This document shows, one piece after another, positions 24,728 through 32,703 of a DNA stretch of 34,959 nt. Location of the stretch: contig JACZTO010000021.1 of NCBI GenBank assembly GCA_022573655.1, forward strand, positions 1 to 34,959, in the 5' to 3' direction. The stretch is from Pseudomonadota bacterium (lineage in GTDB: Bacteria; Pseudomonadota; Gammaproteobacteria; Steroidobacterales; Woeseiaceae). The position numbers and the translations under genes were made by a program. A model generated the notes under the pieces. The model did no database searches and was not told the origin of the DNA. It saw only the letters and a list, made by a program, of their open reading frames with translations. Each line of letters begins with the position of its first letter. Position 1 is the stretch's first letter.

Positions 24728-26570
24728 CGAATCGCGAGGCCTCGATGGTCACAACTGTTGCCCACTTGGGCGCAAAGAATGGTGTGACGTCTTTCCAGTT
24801 TTCGCCGTCATCGCGGCTTACGTGCACGAGACCATCGTCCGAGCCGGTCCATAGCACGCCCTTTTCAAGCGGGGACTCTGCAATTGAAAATATCGTACCG
24901 TAAAACTCGACACCGGTATTGTCACCGGTAATGGGTCCACCGGCCCATTTTTGCTTGCTCTTGTCGTTGCGTGTCAGGTCGGGACTGATGATGTCCCAGG
25001 TTTGTCCGCCGTCTCGCGTGCGCTGCAGATAGTTGCTGGCGTGATACACCAGCTTGGAGTCATGTGGCGATATCATGATCGGTGCGGTCCATTGGAAGCG
25101 GTGGCGCAAGTCTTCGGCGCCGTGGCCGCTGCCATTGTCCGGATAGATGCCGATATGTGGTGCCTGGCCCGTACGTTCGTCGTAGCGCGAGAGGTAGCCC
25201 AAGTATTCGCCTGCGTAAACAATATTGGGATCATCCGGGTCTGCCACGACAAAGCCAGCCTCACCGCCACCAACCGGCGCCCAGTCGCCGAGATAAATAC
25301 CGCCGGAATGCAGACTGTTGCTCGGACCCGCCCGGGTGCCAAAGTCCTGCAGACTTCCCATCACGCGGTACGGTGTGCGCGTATCAACCGAGAGATGATA
25401 AAACTGGCCGAGCGGAATACGGGCCAGTTCCCAGGTCTCGCCGCCATCCAGTGACAAGGCCACACCGGCATCACTGGCCTCGGCGATGCGCTTGGTGTTC
25501 GTCGGGTCGATCCAGACATCGTGATGATCCCAGCCGCCCTTTTTCACCGCAAGTACTGACTTGCCGCCGTCGATCGTTTTCAACATTCTGACCTGCGGAA
25601 ACCAGACGACGTCTGCGTTTATCGGGTCAATCGTCAACGTTGTGTAATACCACGCCCGTTGTTTGAGCCCGGCGGAATCACTAATGTGTTCCCAGCTGTC
25701 GCCGCCGTCATCGGAGCGGAACAGGCCGCCATCCTTTGCCTCAATCAACGCGTAGACGCGATCGGGATCACTGGCTGCGACCCGCACGCCCACCTTGCCC
25801 CAAATACCTTCCGGCAGACCGTTGCCCTCCAGTTTTTTCCAGGTATCGCCCCCATCGCGTGACATATAGAGTCCGCTGCCGGGACCACCACTGACCATGT
25901 CCCATGGATAGCGCCGGGTTTGCCACATACCGGCGAACAGGATGTTGGGATTGGATTCGTTGAACGCCACGTCCGAGGCGCCGGTGTCAGCGTCGACAAA
26001 CAGCACCCGCTCCCAGGAGTCGCCGCCGTCGGTACTGCGATAAACACCGCGTTCGGACCCTGCGCCAAACGGGCTGCCGAGCACTGCGGCAAAAATTTCG
26101 TCATCGTTTTGCGGATTGACGACAATCGTTCCGATCTGACCCTCGGCTGTCCAGACGTGATCCCAACTCTTACCGGCATCCAGTGACCGGTAAATGCCAT
26201 TGCCCTCACCGACGTTGCCGCGAATATTGGCTTCGCCCGAACCGACATAGACGATGTTGGGATTGCCCGACGCCAGTGCGACGGATCCGATCGACGAGAC
26301 CGGCTGGTCGTCAAATACAGATTCCCAACTCATGCCACCGTTGGATGATTTCCACACACCACCGGCTGCAGTCGACAGGTAATAGATTAACGGGTCGCCT
26401 GGAATACCGACAACGCGGGACGCGCGGCCGCCATTGACCGGCCCGAGCAGGCGATATTCGATCCCTGATTCGTCACTGGTAGCGGAGTCTTGCGCATCAG
26501 CTGGGACGGCCAGAACGACAGCCAACAGCACAGCGAACATGTGAGCATTAAAACGACAATCCGCAGACAT
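24651..26570 (-). CDS. N-terminal half of frameshifted sortilin/BNR-propeller (VPS10-like) secreted protein
   Basis: 639 aa from the ATG at 26570 (AAGGAAA upstream). A GTG further up is open but overlaps the upstream gene's end. Signal peptide ~1-27 (PADAQ). The body holds at least eight Asp-box/BNR motifs of the S-x-D-x-G-x-x-W kind (SNGGMSW, LDAGKSW, TDGGDSW, RDGGDTW, DDGGDSW, LDGGETW, RDGGQTW, RDDGENW), one per propeller blade, as in VPS10/sortilin-like and 'WD40/YVTN/BNR-like' exported proteins found beside peptidases and TonB receptors. The frame runs into TPSYMENQ and a stop at 24651, while the natural continuation (IWKTSNYG) lies in the +1 frame. Intact, the protein would be about 1,050 aa. 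Confidence 0.8.
   Translation of the reverse strand: MSADCRFNAHMFAVLLAVVLAVPADAQDSATSDESGIEYRLLGPVNGGRASRVVGIPGDPLIYYLSTAAGGVWKSSNGGMSWESVFDDQPVSSIGSVALASGNPNIVYVGSGEANIRGNVGEGNGIYRSLDAGKSWDHVWTAEGQIGTIVVNPQNDDEIFAAVLGSPFGAGSERGVYRSTDGGDSWERVLFVDADTGASDVAFNESNPNILFAGMWQTRRYPWDMVSGGPGSGLYMSRDGGDTWKKLEGNGLPEGIWGKVGVRVAASDPDRVYALIEAKDGGLFRSDDGGDSWEHISDSAGLKQRAWYYTTLTIDPINADVVWFPQVRMLKTIDGGKSVLAVKKGGWDHHDVWIDPTNTKRIAEASDAGVALSLDGGETWELARIPLGQFYHLSVDTRTPYRVMGSLQDFGTRAGPSNSLHSGGIYLGDWAPVGGGEAGFVVADPDDPNIVYAGEYLGYLSRYDERTGQAPHIGIYPDNGSGHGAEDLRHRFQWTAPIMISPHDSKLVYHASNYLQRTRDGGQTWDIISPDLTRNDKSKQKWAGGPITGDNTGVEFYGTIFSIAESPLEKGVLWTGSDDGLVHVSRDDGENWKDVTPFFAPKWATVVTIEASRFDAGTAYAVFDAHRLDDETPSYMENQ
24662..24676 (-). 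other. Probable one-base insertion causing frameshift
   Basis: Minus-strand reading ACA CCT TCA TAT ATG leaves the BNR frame. Removing one base, for example the C at 24670, gives ACA CCT TAT ATA TGG (TPYIW), which joins directly to KTSNYG in the downstream frame and restores a typical Asp-box approach. No long homopolymer is present at the spot. Confidence 0.6.
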
Positions 26571-26583
26571 TATGATTTTCCTT

Positions 26584-27570
26584 TTACTGTGGTTTGGGGA
26601 CACTAACTGCAAATCGATCTGTTGCACAAATTAATTCGTGCACGATGCCCGGCTCGCTGCTCGCATGGCCAGCGTCGCCAACCAGCCGGAAGTCGGCTTC
26701 GGGCCAGGCTTTGTGAACATCCCAGGCAGTTCGTACCGGTGTACACATGTCATAACGGCCCTGAATTAGCACGGCGGGGATATGTTTGATTTTGTGCAGG
26801 TTCTGAATAATCTGGTCATCGGGATCAAAGAAACCGCCGTTGATAAAATAGTGGCATTCGATACGAGCGAAGGCCAGGGTGAACTGATCGGAATCGACAT
26901 CGGCGTGCCGTTTTGGATCGGGCCACAATGACAGCCCTGAGAATTCCCAAAGAGCCCAGGCCCGGGCACATTCGGCCTGGGCGATTTCGTCGTCACCTGT
27001 CAGGCGTTTGTAATAGGCCGCCATCAGATTGCCGCGTTCGTCCAGGGGAATAGGCGCCACGTAGCCCTCCCAGAAATCGGGATACACATGGCTGGCACCG
27101 TCTTGATAAAACCACTGCAGCTCGGACCGGCGCAGCGTAAACAGCCCGCGCATGACCAGTTCCGTTACCCGGTCCGGATGAGTCTGTGCATAAGCTAAAC
27201 CGAGCGTACTGCCCCATGAGCCACCAAAGACTTGCCATTTTTCGATAGCGCAATGCTCGCGCAGAGCCTCGATATCGGAAACCAAATGCCAGGTGGTATT
27301 GTCGACCAGCGAGGCATGGGGTTTGGAGCGGCCGCAACCGCGTTGATCGAATAACACGATGCGGTAGGCCTGTGGATCAAAATAGCGCCTGAAATCCTCG
27401 CTGCACCCGGATCCAGGTCCGCCATGCAAATAAACGACCGGCTTGCCCTGCGGGTTGCCACATTCCTCAAAGTATATTTCATGAGTTTCCGATACCCGAA
27501 ACATGCCTGTGTTAAAGGGTTCGATTTCCGGATACAGCGTGCGCTCGTAAGGTGGTTTGGATAGATTCAT
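26584..27570 (-). CDS. pip: Proline iminopeptidase (alpha/beta hydrolase, S33)
   Basis: 328 aa, a normal length. It removes N-terminal Pro from peptides in the cytoplasm; no signal peptide is present. Motifs: oxyanion-hole H49-G-G-P-G53, VLFDQRGCGRS at 72-82, nucleophile elbow G116-G-S118-W-G120, Asp274 in QGRYDMC and His302 in GDAGH. The characteristic cap (LRRSELQWFYQDGASHVYPD-like segment at 146-165) matches the bacterial Pip family. It is the first gene of the minus-strand set; the BNR protein starts 13 bases after its stop and the TonB receptor follows, fitting peptide scavenging. It is divergent from the 2-hydroxyacid dehydrogenase across ~100 bases that contain the GntR-type operator. 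Confidence 0.92.
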   Translation of the reverse strand: MNLSKPPYERTLYPEIEPFNTGMFRVSETHEIYFEECGNPQGKPVVYLHGGPGSGCSEDFRRYFDPQAYRIVLFDQRGCGRSKPHASLVDNTTWHLVSDIEALREHCAIEKWQVFGGSWGSTLGLAYAQTHPDRVTELVMRGLFTLRRSELQWFYQDGASHVYPDFWEGYVAPIPLDERGNLMAAYYKRLTGDDEIAQAECARAWALWEFSGLSLWPDPKRHADVDSDQFTLAFARIECHYFINGGFFDPDDQIIQNLHKIKHIPAVLIQGRYDMCTPVRTAWDVHKAWPEADFRLVGDAGHASSEPGIVHELICATDRFAVSVPKPQ

Positions 27571-27635
27571 GAGAACGTAACGCTTGTTATCATGAGTTGA
27601 CGCCGGCTGATTGTGTGTGTTGTCATGTTATCCGA

Positions 27636-27653
27636 CATTTGGCATTCCAAATG
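27636..27653. promoter_or_regulatory. GntR-type operator in divergent pip / dehydrogenase region
   Basis: CATTTGGCATTCCAAATG is a perfect inverted repeat with seven-base arms and a four-base centre. Aligned without gaps to the site upstream of the GntR-SDR gene (21254), 18 of 24 bases starting at 27636 are identical, including CATTTGG-n-AT-n-CCA and a CATGC six bases further on. It lies ~20 bases before the dehydrogenase start and 66 bases before pip on the other strand. Confidence 0.55.
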
Positions 27654-27670
27654 GCATGCTAACGGAAATC

Positions 27671-28705
27671 ATGGCGTCACGGCAACAACAACCAGAGAGC
27701 GACACGTTAACTGCTGCAAGAATGACGCGGGTCGTCGTTGCCGAAATTCCGGAAACTGCGGGCCGCGACCTGAGTGTCGAGCAATCGGTTCTCGGCGCCG
27801 ATGTTGAACTCGTAGGATACTCCTGGGACGGCAACGAGGAGCTTCTGATTTCCGCCTGTCGGGATGCTGATGTTGTCCTGACCGACTACGCCCCGTTGAC
27901 TCGAACGGTTATTGAACAGTTGCAGCTCTGCAAGCTCATCTGTGTTGCGGCGACGGGTTCGGACAGCATCGATCTGGAAGCGGCGGCAGACGCCAATATC
28001 AGTGTCTGTGCTATCGACGAATACTGCACCGACGAAGTTGCCGATCATGTCATCCTTTTGATGCTCGCATTGTGTCGGCGACTGGCCGAATATCACGATC
28101 AGGTACAAAGACAAAATCTGTGGCAATTTGATTCATTGACAGGTCTCGCTCGCATGCGGGACATGACGCTGGGTATCGTGGGTTTCGGCAAGATCGGGCA
28201 GGCTGTTGCTCGTCGCGCGCGTGGCTTCGGTATGACAATTGTGGCGTATGACCCCTATCGGGACGAAGACGCGGCAACTGATCTCGATGTTCAATTTTGT
28301 GAACTGCCGGAGCTGCTTGCTGCAGCCGACATCATTAGCTTGAACTGTGGTCTGTCGACTGACAACAAACACTTGATCGATGCGAGTGCTTTCAGGCAAA
28401 TGCGCCGGAACCCCATATTGATCAACTGCGCACGCGGTGCGCTGGTCGATGAGGCTGCCCTGGCGGAAGCACTCGACACAGGACAGGTCTCGGGAGCGGG
28501 GCTTGATGTTTTGAGCGACGAGTCTCCGGATCTGCGCACGTCGAAATTCACAGGTCGCAGCAATGTCATTCTCACGCCGCATGTTGCGTTTTATTCTGAT
28601 GCATCGATATTGGAAAACCGCAAGATATCGGCCAGCAACATTCGGAACTTTCTGGACGGCAAGCACGAGAACGTCAGACAATATATTTATCATGCAACAA
28701 ATTAG
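27671..28705 (+). CDS. D-2-hydroxyacid dehydrogenase (phosphoglycerate-dehydrogenase/CtBP-like)
   Basis: 344 aa from the ATG at 27671; starts upstream (TTG 27611, ATG 27656) overlap or abut the operator, and the ATG at 27722 (MTRVVVAE) is a fair alternative that fits the family boundary. It is NAD-dependent and interconverts 2-hydroxy and 2-oxo acids. Landmarks, numbered from 27671: GFGKIG near 171-176 (nucleotide-binding loop) with Asp194 after the second strand (NAD rather than NADP preference), INCARG with Arg255, Glu284 in DES, and TPHVAFYSD with His304, giving the Arg-Glu-His catalytic set. The gene is 12 bases before an aminotransferase gene, a pairing that would let 2-oxo acids pass between the two. 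Confidence 0.88.
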   Translation: MASRQQQPESDTLTAARMTRVVVAEIPETAGRDLSVEQSVLGADVELVGYSWDGNEELLISACRDADVVLTDYAPLTRTVIEQLQLCKLICVAATGSDSIDLEAAADANISVCAIDEYCTDEVADHVILLMLALCRRLAEYHDQVQRQNLWQFDSLTGLARMRDMTLGIVGFGKIGQAVARRARGFGMTIVAYDPYRDEDAATDLDVQFCELPELLAAADIISLNCGLSTDNKHLIDASAFRQMRRNPILINCARGALVDEAALAEALDTGQVSGAGLDVLSDESPDLRTSKFTGRSNVILTPHVAFYSDASILENRKISASNIRNFLDGKHENVRQYIYHATN

Positions 28706-28717
28706 GCGGGCAGAATA

Positions 28718-29851
28718 ATGAGTGGAGCTGTAACCTTTGATGGTGCGCCGCCTCCGGGAACGATTAACCTGGGTATCGGCCAGCCGTCTGCCGACCTGTT
28801 ACCGGTCGACCTCGTGCGGCAGGCAAGCCAGTCCTTTTTTGATCATGCTCAACCGTTGGAACTCAACTACGGCGTTCCGCAAGGCGATGAGCGATTTCTT
28901 GCATCGCTTGCGGCCTTTCTGACCGAGGGATATGGCGCAGAAGTCGCCGCTGATGAGCTCTTCGTTACAGGCGGAAGTTCGCAGGGCCTGGACCTGGCGT
29001 CGCTGGTTTTCGCCCGTCCCGGCGACACGATTTTCGTCGAAGAGCCCAGCTATTTTCTGGCTTTTCAGATATTTCGCGATCATGGCCTCAACATCGTCGG
29101 CATCCCGGTTGATGACGATGGCTTGTGTGATGACGTGATACAACGAGAGCTGAAATCTCACAAGCCGGCGTTCCTGTACACGATTCCGAGTTATCACAAC
29201 CCTGGTGGTCAATGCACTTCCGAGACGCGGCGTCGGCGGATTGTCGAACTCGCGACGCAGCACGACTTTCTGATCGTCGCGGACGAGGTCTATCAACTGC
29301 TGCATTACTACGATATGCCACCACCTGCTTACGGCACCATGACTGCAAGCGGCAGAGTGGTGTCGCTGGGCTCATTTTCAAAAATCCTGGCACCCGGAAT
29401 GCGTTTGGGTTGGATACAGACATCCACAGACTTGAGAACCAGGCTGATGGCCGGCGGCTTTATCAACAGCGGCGGCAGCATTAACCACATCAGCTCTCAC
29501 ATTGTTCGGCAAACGATCGACAATGGTTCGCTCACTTCGCATATCGAGAATTTACGCCGCGTGTATCGCGGCAGATTGGAAGCGATGGATGCCGCCTTGC
29601 ACGAACATTTCTCCGGCATCGCAAATTGGACGCGACCTGATGGCGGGTATTTTTTCTGGGTACAATTTGACGACTCCGTGGACACCGCCCCGCTACGGGA
29701 TAAAGCACGTGCACTTGAGACCGGCTTTCAGGGCGGCGCTACTTTTTCAACCAAAGATAAACTCCACAATTGCCTGCGCCTGTGTTTCGCGCATTACAAT
29801 GAAGCCGATATTCGTGAAGGCATTGCCAGGATGCGGCCTCTTTTTGACTAG
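28718..29851 (+). CDS. PLP-dependent class I/II aminotransferase (2-aminoadipate/MocR-type catalytic domain)
   Basis: 377 aa, fold-type I. Landmarks: Y51-G-V-P-Q-G near the N-terminal substrate region, TGGSSQGLDL 84-93, NPGG 161-164 (Asn contacting PLP), ADEVY with Asp189 and Tyr192, SFSKILAPGMRLGW with Schiff-base Lys222 and Arg229, and a C-terminal LRLCFAHY with the carboxylate-binding Arg. The sequence resembles LysN/2-aminoadipate aminotransferases, which also form the C-terminal half of MocR regulators, but no wHTH is present. It likely transaminates an amino acid to the 2-oxo acid used by the adjacent dehydrogenase. GGCGGG precedes the ATG. It ends nine bases from a convergent gene. Confidence 0.88.
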   Translation: MSGAVTFDGAPPPGTINLGIGQPSADLLPVDLVRQASQSFFDHAQPLELNYGVPQGDERFLASLAAFLTEGYGAEVAADELFVTGGSSQGLDLASLVFARPGDTIFVEEPSYFLAFQIFRDHGLNIVGIPVDDDGLCDDVIQRELKSHKPAFLYTIPSYHNPGGQCTSETRRRRIVELATQHDFLIVADEVYQLLHYYDMPPPAYGTMTASGRVVSLGSFSKILAPGMRLGWIQTSTDLRTRLMAGGFINSGGSINHISSHIVRQTIDNGSLTSHIENLRRVYRGRLEAMDAALHEHFSGIANWTRPDGGYFFWVQFDDSVDTAPLRDKARALETGFQGGATFSTKDKLHNCLRLCFAHYNEADIREGIARMRPLFD

Positions 29852-29880
29852 TTGCTGCACTACTGCGCATGACGCAGCAA
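29852..29880. terminator. Hairpin at the convergent gene ends
   Basis: TTGCTGC (29852-29858) and GCAGCAA (29874-29880) pair across 15 bases, just after the aminotransferase stop and reaching into the last codons of the FAD oxidoreductase. No T-run follows, so this is a weak candidate bidirectional terminator. Confidence 0.3.
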
Positions 29881-31386
29881 TTGCTGGCTGCACATATACC
29901 CCGGAGTGCCTGTGACGGAACCGCAGGGATAGGTACCCGAGCCGCACAAATAGACATTGTCCAGACTCCCGAAACGATAGAAGTTCGTCGCAGGATCATC
30001 CGCATAGGTTCGATCAAAAAATGTCTGGCCACCCGTCAACATCGTGTGATCGAGATTGCCGCCCGGAAAATGGAAAAGCTGTTGCAGGTCTCTTGGCGTC
30101 AACAAACGCGTCCATACACAGTCTTGTGGATTCTCGATGTGTTGCAATATTTCTTCCCTGGCTTGATTTTCCACGTCAGGTAACTCAGCGCCAGTTTCGT
30201 TTAGTGACAGGTTCTTGAAAAATACCGACAGCCGATCGAAAGGTTCACTGCTGTTGAGGAGGCGCATTGCCGCTCCTTCACAGTAGATCTGCATGTACCC
30301 CGGCACGTAATTGGCATCGGTATCCAGGACCTTAAGCGTCGCATCTTCATACTCAGCCAGACTGGAAACCGAAAATATGAATCGAAAGGCCGCATCAGAA
30401 TCGCTGGCATCTGAACCGTATTTCCAGCGCACTGGTTGGCTGAACATCAGATTCAGCTTGCCGCTACTGCCGCGAAATCGTTGTCCTTCAGTTTGCTTGA
30501 TCTGCTCCGGGGTTCCAACCAGGCGAGTCGCCGTCAATGGATCGGTGCCCAGAATCAGATAGTCAAACTCCAGTTTTCGCTCGCTACCCGAATGCTCGTA
30601 CAACACGCTTCCTTTGGCAGCATCAACATCGACGAGCTTGCTGGACAGATGCGTTTTGACACCCAGTTCTGCGTTTATTCTGCCGAGTTCCTCAGTAATC
30701 TGCCAAATGCCGCCTTTGACAAAGCCATAGTAGCCGTCAAAAACAGACCCGGAATCCATGAGTGGCAGCGTAAATGCAGAGTACGGATCGCACAACGAGA
30801 CCGGGCCACTCTCGGTCACGGTCATCGCCATATACATCTTGCTGCGTTCACTCGTGAAGTAGTGATCCAGCAGGGACTTTGCCGACCCTGAGATCCACAA
30901 TTCCGTTAACGTGTCTCCGAGGACACGTTTCGCGTCGGCAATCGTCGGCGGTGTTGCGCTGACATAGCCATCTTGTAAAAAGCGGACAACCATCGCCTCG
31001 TCCGAACGAAAGGCTGCGACGTCACCTTTCTCACCCCATTTGTCGGCCAGTTCGCGATCGAGTTGCACCGGGTCCCGGTAAATCCAGGCCGGCTCACTGT
31101 CTCCGGGGAAATGAACAAACTTCGCGTGCTCCGGGACGAAGGTCTGCAAACGGCTGGACAGCCCGGTTTCCACGAACACGAAGTCCTGCATAAGGCCAAG
31201 AACTGAGGCGCCCAACGCGTAATGCTGAGTCAGGCCGGCAACGGTCGCGACTGCAGAGACGCAAGCGCCGCCGACGCGCTCCGCACGTTCAATCATCGTG
31301 ACATTGCATCCCGAACGCTGCAGATAGTTAGCCGCAACCAGCCCGTTTATGCCGGCACCGACGATTAGAATATCTGCTTTGGTCAT
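29860..31386 (-). CDS. FAD-dependent oxidoreductase, phytoene-desaturase/PYROXD2-like
   Basis: 508 aa. The N-terminus has the Rossmann dinucleotide motif VGAGINGLVAANYL (9-22), an acidic residue at the end of the second strand (IERAERVGGAC, Glu34) and the GG doublet typical of amine-oxidase/phytoene-desaturase-type flavoproteins. The C-terminal NVYLCGSGTYPCGSVTGTPGYM is the second FAD-contacting segment. The middle holds a substrate domain (SVFDGYYGFVKGGIWQITEEL). No signal peptide is present. Substrate unknown; relatives act on carotenoids or other lipophilic or amine compounds. It is monocistronic by position, being divergent from the DUF2784 gene and convergent with the aminotransferase. 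Confidence 0.85.
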   Translation of the reverse strand: MTKADILIVGAGINGLVAANYLQRSGCNVTMIERAERVGGACVSAVATVAGLTQHYALGASVLGLMQDFVFVETGLSSRLQTFVPEHAKFVHFPGDSEPAWIYRDPVQLDRELADKWGEKGDVAAFRSDEAMVVRFLQDGYVSATPPTIADAKRVLGDTLTELWISGSAKSLLDHYFTSERSKMYMAMTVTESGPVSLCDPYSAFTLPLMDSGSVFDGYYGFVKGGIWQITEELGRINAELGVKTHLSSKLVDVDAAKGSVLYEHSGSERKLEFDYLILGTDPLTATRLVGTPEQIKQTEGQRFRGSSGKLNLMFSQPVRWKYGSDASDSDAAFRFIFSVSSLAEYEDATLKVLDTDANYVPGYMQIYCEGAAMRLLNSSEPFDRLSVFFKNLSLNETGAELPDVENQAREEILQHIENPQDCVWTRLLTPRDLQQLFHFPGGNLDHTMLTGGQTFFDRTYADDPATNFYRFGSLDNVYLCGSGTYPCGSVTGTPGYMCSQQLLRHAQ

Positions 31387-31457
31387 AGATCAAAGAATAC
31401 CTGCGATTCGGTTCGACCTGATAGCGATATTTCAGCATCGCGAAGGCAACTGACTCG

Positions 31458-31478
31458 TTGCAGTACAATGCACTGCAA
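31458..31478. promoter_or_regulatory. Perfect inverted repeat around a -10-like TACAAT
   Basis: TTGCAGT (31458-31464) and ACTGCAA (31472-31478) are perfect arms around ACAATGC. The left arm's final T and the spacer make TACAAT (31464-31469), a good -10 hexamer for the plus-strand DUF2784 gene at 31525, though no convincing -35 is seen. The position suits an operator controlling one or both divergent genes. Confidence 0.4.
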
Positions 31479-31524
31479 TGCACCGCCCACTGCACCCAAA
31501 ATTCACGCTCTTGGTCAGCCGCGA

Positions 31525-31929
31525 ATGAGTGACGCGGGACTGTACAGCTTGCTCGCGGACGCAATACTCGTCATTCACTTCCTATTTGTGGTGTTTGTCG
31601 TATTCGGCTTGGCACTGATACTGATCGGACTGCGAGCCCGGTGGTCGTGGATTCACAATCGTATTTTCCGCATCGCCCATCTGGCTGCGATTGGGATCGT
31701 CGTACTACAGGCCTGGCTCGGGCAACTCTGCCCGCTAACCATTTGGGAAAACAACTTGCGTCGTTTGGCCGGACAATCTGCTTATGAGGAAACCTTCGTC
31801 GAACACTGGCTGCACCAAGTCTTGTTTTACCAGGCTGAGCCGTGGGTATTCGCCATGATCTATACCGGTTTCGGGGTGCTCGTCGTGCTTGTCTGGTTTC
31901 TCGGCAGGCGTAACGCCAAGGACGTGTAA
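31525..31929 (+). CDS. DUF2784 family membrane protein
   Basis: 134 aa from the ATG at 31525; an earlier in-frame ATG (31468) lies in the inverted repeat and would add a non-family leader. About four TM helices (near 8-33, 47-66, 102-125). The hallmark is LCPLTIWENNLRR near 70-82, followed by a Tyr-containing stretch and FVEHWLHQVLFYQAEPWVF, the pattern I associate with DUF2784. Function unknown. It ends five bases before the DUF6940 gene. Confidence 0.85.
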   Translation: MSDAGLYSLLADAILVIHFLFVVFVVFGLALILIGLRARWSWIHNRIFRIAHLAAIGIVVLQAWLGQLCPLTIWENNLRRLAGQSAYEETFVEHWLHQVLFYQAEPWVFAMIYTGFGVLVVLVWFLGRRNAKDV

Positions 31930-31934
31930 CGAAC

Positions 31935-32525
31935 ATGTACAGCTCCGAAGTCAAGCAACTGCATGAGGGCCGTGTTTTGCGGTATCAATTGCTCTTTGAT
32001 GAAAAACCGCTTACCTGGTCTGACGTCGTGTCTCGGTGGCAAAACGATCGGTCATTTGTCTGTTTTTTCGAATCGATTCTTTCCGACGCGCCGTTTCCCG
32101 CCTATTTCTGGGAAACGCCGCCAGTCACCAGCACTACGCTTAGTCGGGATTTCGAGTTCGTTCTCGTGGACAGCGAACAACTCGTTGGCGTTGCCGCCGA
32201 CCAACGCGCATTCGCAAATCACTTCCCCTCGGCTCAAGCCGGCGCGTCAGTTGTCCAGTTCTCAAATATTAGCGGTGATGCAACGCTGGTCGTCCCGTGT
32301 CCCTGCGGACCACTTTCCGCCTATGCACAAATTTCCACATTCGCACGAGGAGCGCCCGACGAGCAGCAACATCAGCTGTGGACGCTGGTCGGCGCGACTC
32401 TCGAGCGTCGACTCGGTAAACAGCCTGTCTGGCTCAGCACTTCCGGCCTTGGTGTCTATTGGCTGCACATCCGGCTCGACTCCGCACCTAAGTACTACAC
32501 CCACGAACCCTATCGAAAATCCTGA
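31935..32525 (+). CDS. DUF6940 family protein
   Basis: 196 aa, soluble, no signal. Recognisable stretches are FWETPPVTSTTL near 58-69, FEFVLVDSEQL, a GDATLVVPCP patch, LWTLVGATLERRL, and the C-terminal WLSTSGLGVYWLHIRLD then PKYYTHEPYR, the family's most conserved end. Function is unknown. It is probably co-transcribed with the DUF2784 gene (five-base gap). It is followed by ~90 bases without a gene before a 25-aa ORF. Confidence 0.75.
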   Translation: MYSSEVKQLHEGRVLRYQLLFDEKPLTWSDVVSRWQNDRSFVCFFESILSDAPFPAYFWETPPVTSTTLSRDFEFVLVDSEQLVGVAADQRAFANHFPSAQAGASVVQFSNISGDATLVVPCPCGPLSAYAQISTFARGAPDEQQHQLWTLVGATLERRLGKQPVWLSTSGLGVYWLHIRLDSAPKYYTHEPYRKS

Positions 32526-32616
32526 CGGCACAGAGCCGGATGCATATCGGCAGGCACCGCGCTCCACAGTGTCTATACTTCAAGGTAGTACTGAATAATT
32601 TCGTGGAGACAGGACA

Positions 32617-32694
32617 ATGAGCGAAACCATTCATATCAAAGGTCACACTTCGGACCTCATGCAAAAGGTTGGCTCTATGGAGTTGGACCACTAG
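32617..32694 (+). CDS. Candidate 25-aa small ORF ahead of pcm
   Basis: ATG at 32617 is preceded by GGAGACAGGACA, with AGGA three bases and GGAG nine bases upstream. It encodes 25 residues (MSETIHIKGH, then a second half with LMQKVGSMELDH) and stops at TAG 32692-32694. The pcm ATG is nine bases on, in the same frame, and lacks a Shine-Dalgarno of its own, so translation of pcm may depend on re-initiation after this ORF. It could be a leader peptide, a real microprotein, or an N-terminal part cut by an amber codon. No family recognised. Confidence 0.4.
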   Translation: MSETIHIKGHTSDLMQKVGSMELDH

Positions 32695-32703
32695 TCACAG
32701 CGC

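Noticed and set aside
27611-27635. (TG)n run as a possible mobile or slippage repeat
   Set aside because: Only about four units; too short to call.
31963-32598. Plus-strand ORF of 211 codons overlapping the DUF6940 gene in another frame
   Set aside because: Ser/Arg/Pro-rich; the DUF6940 frame has conserved motifs and follows its neighbour by five bases.
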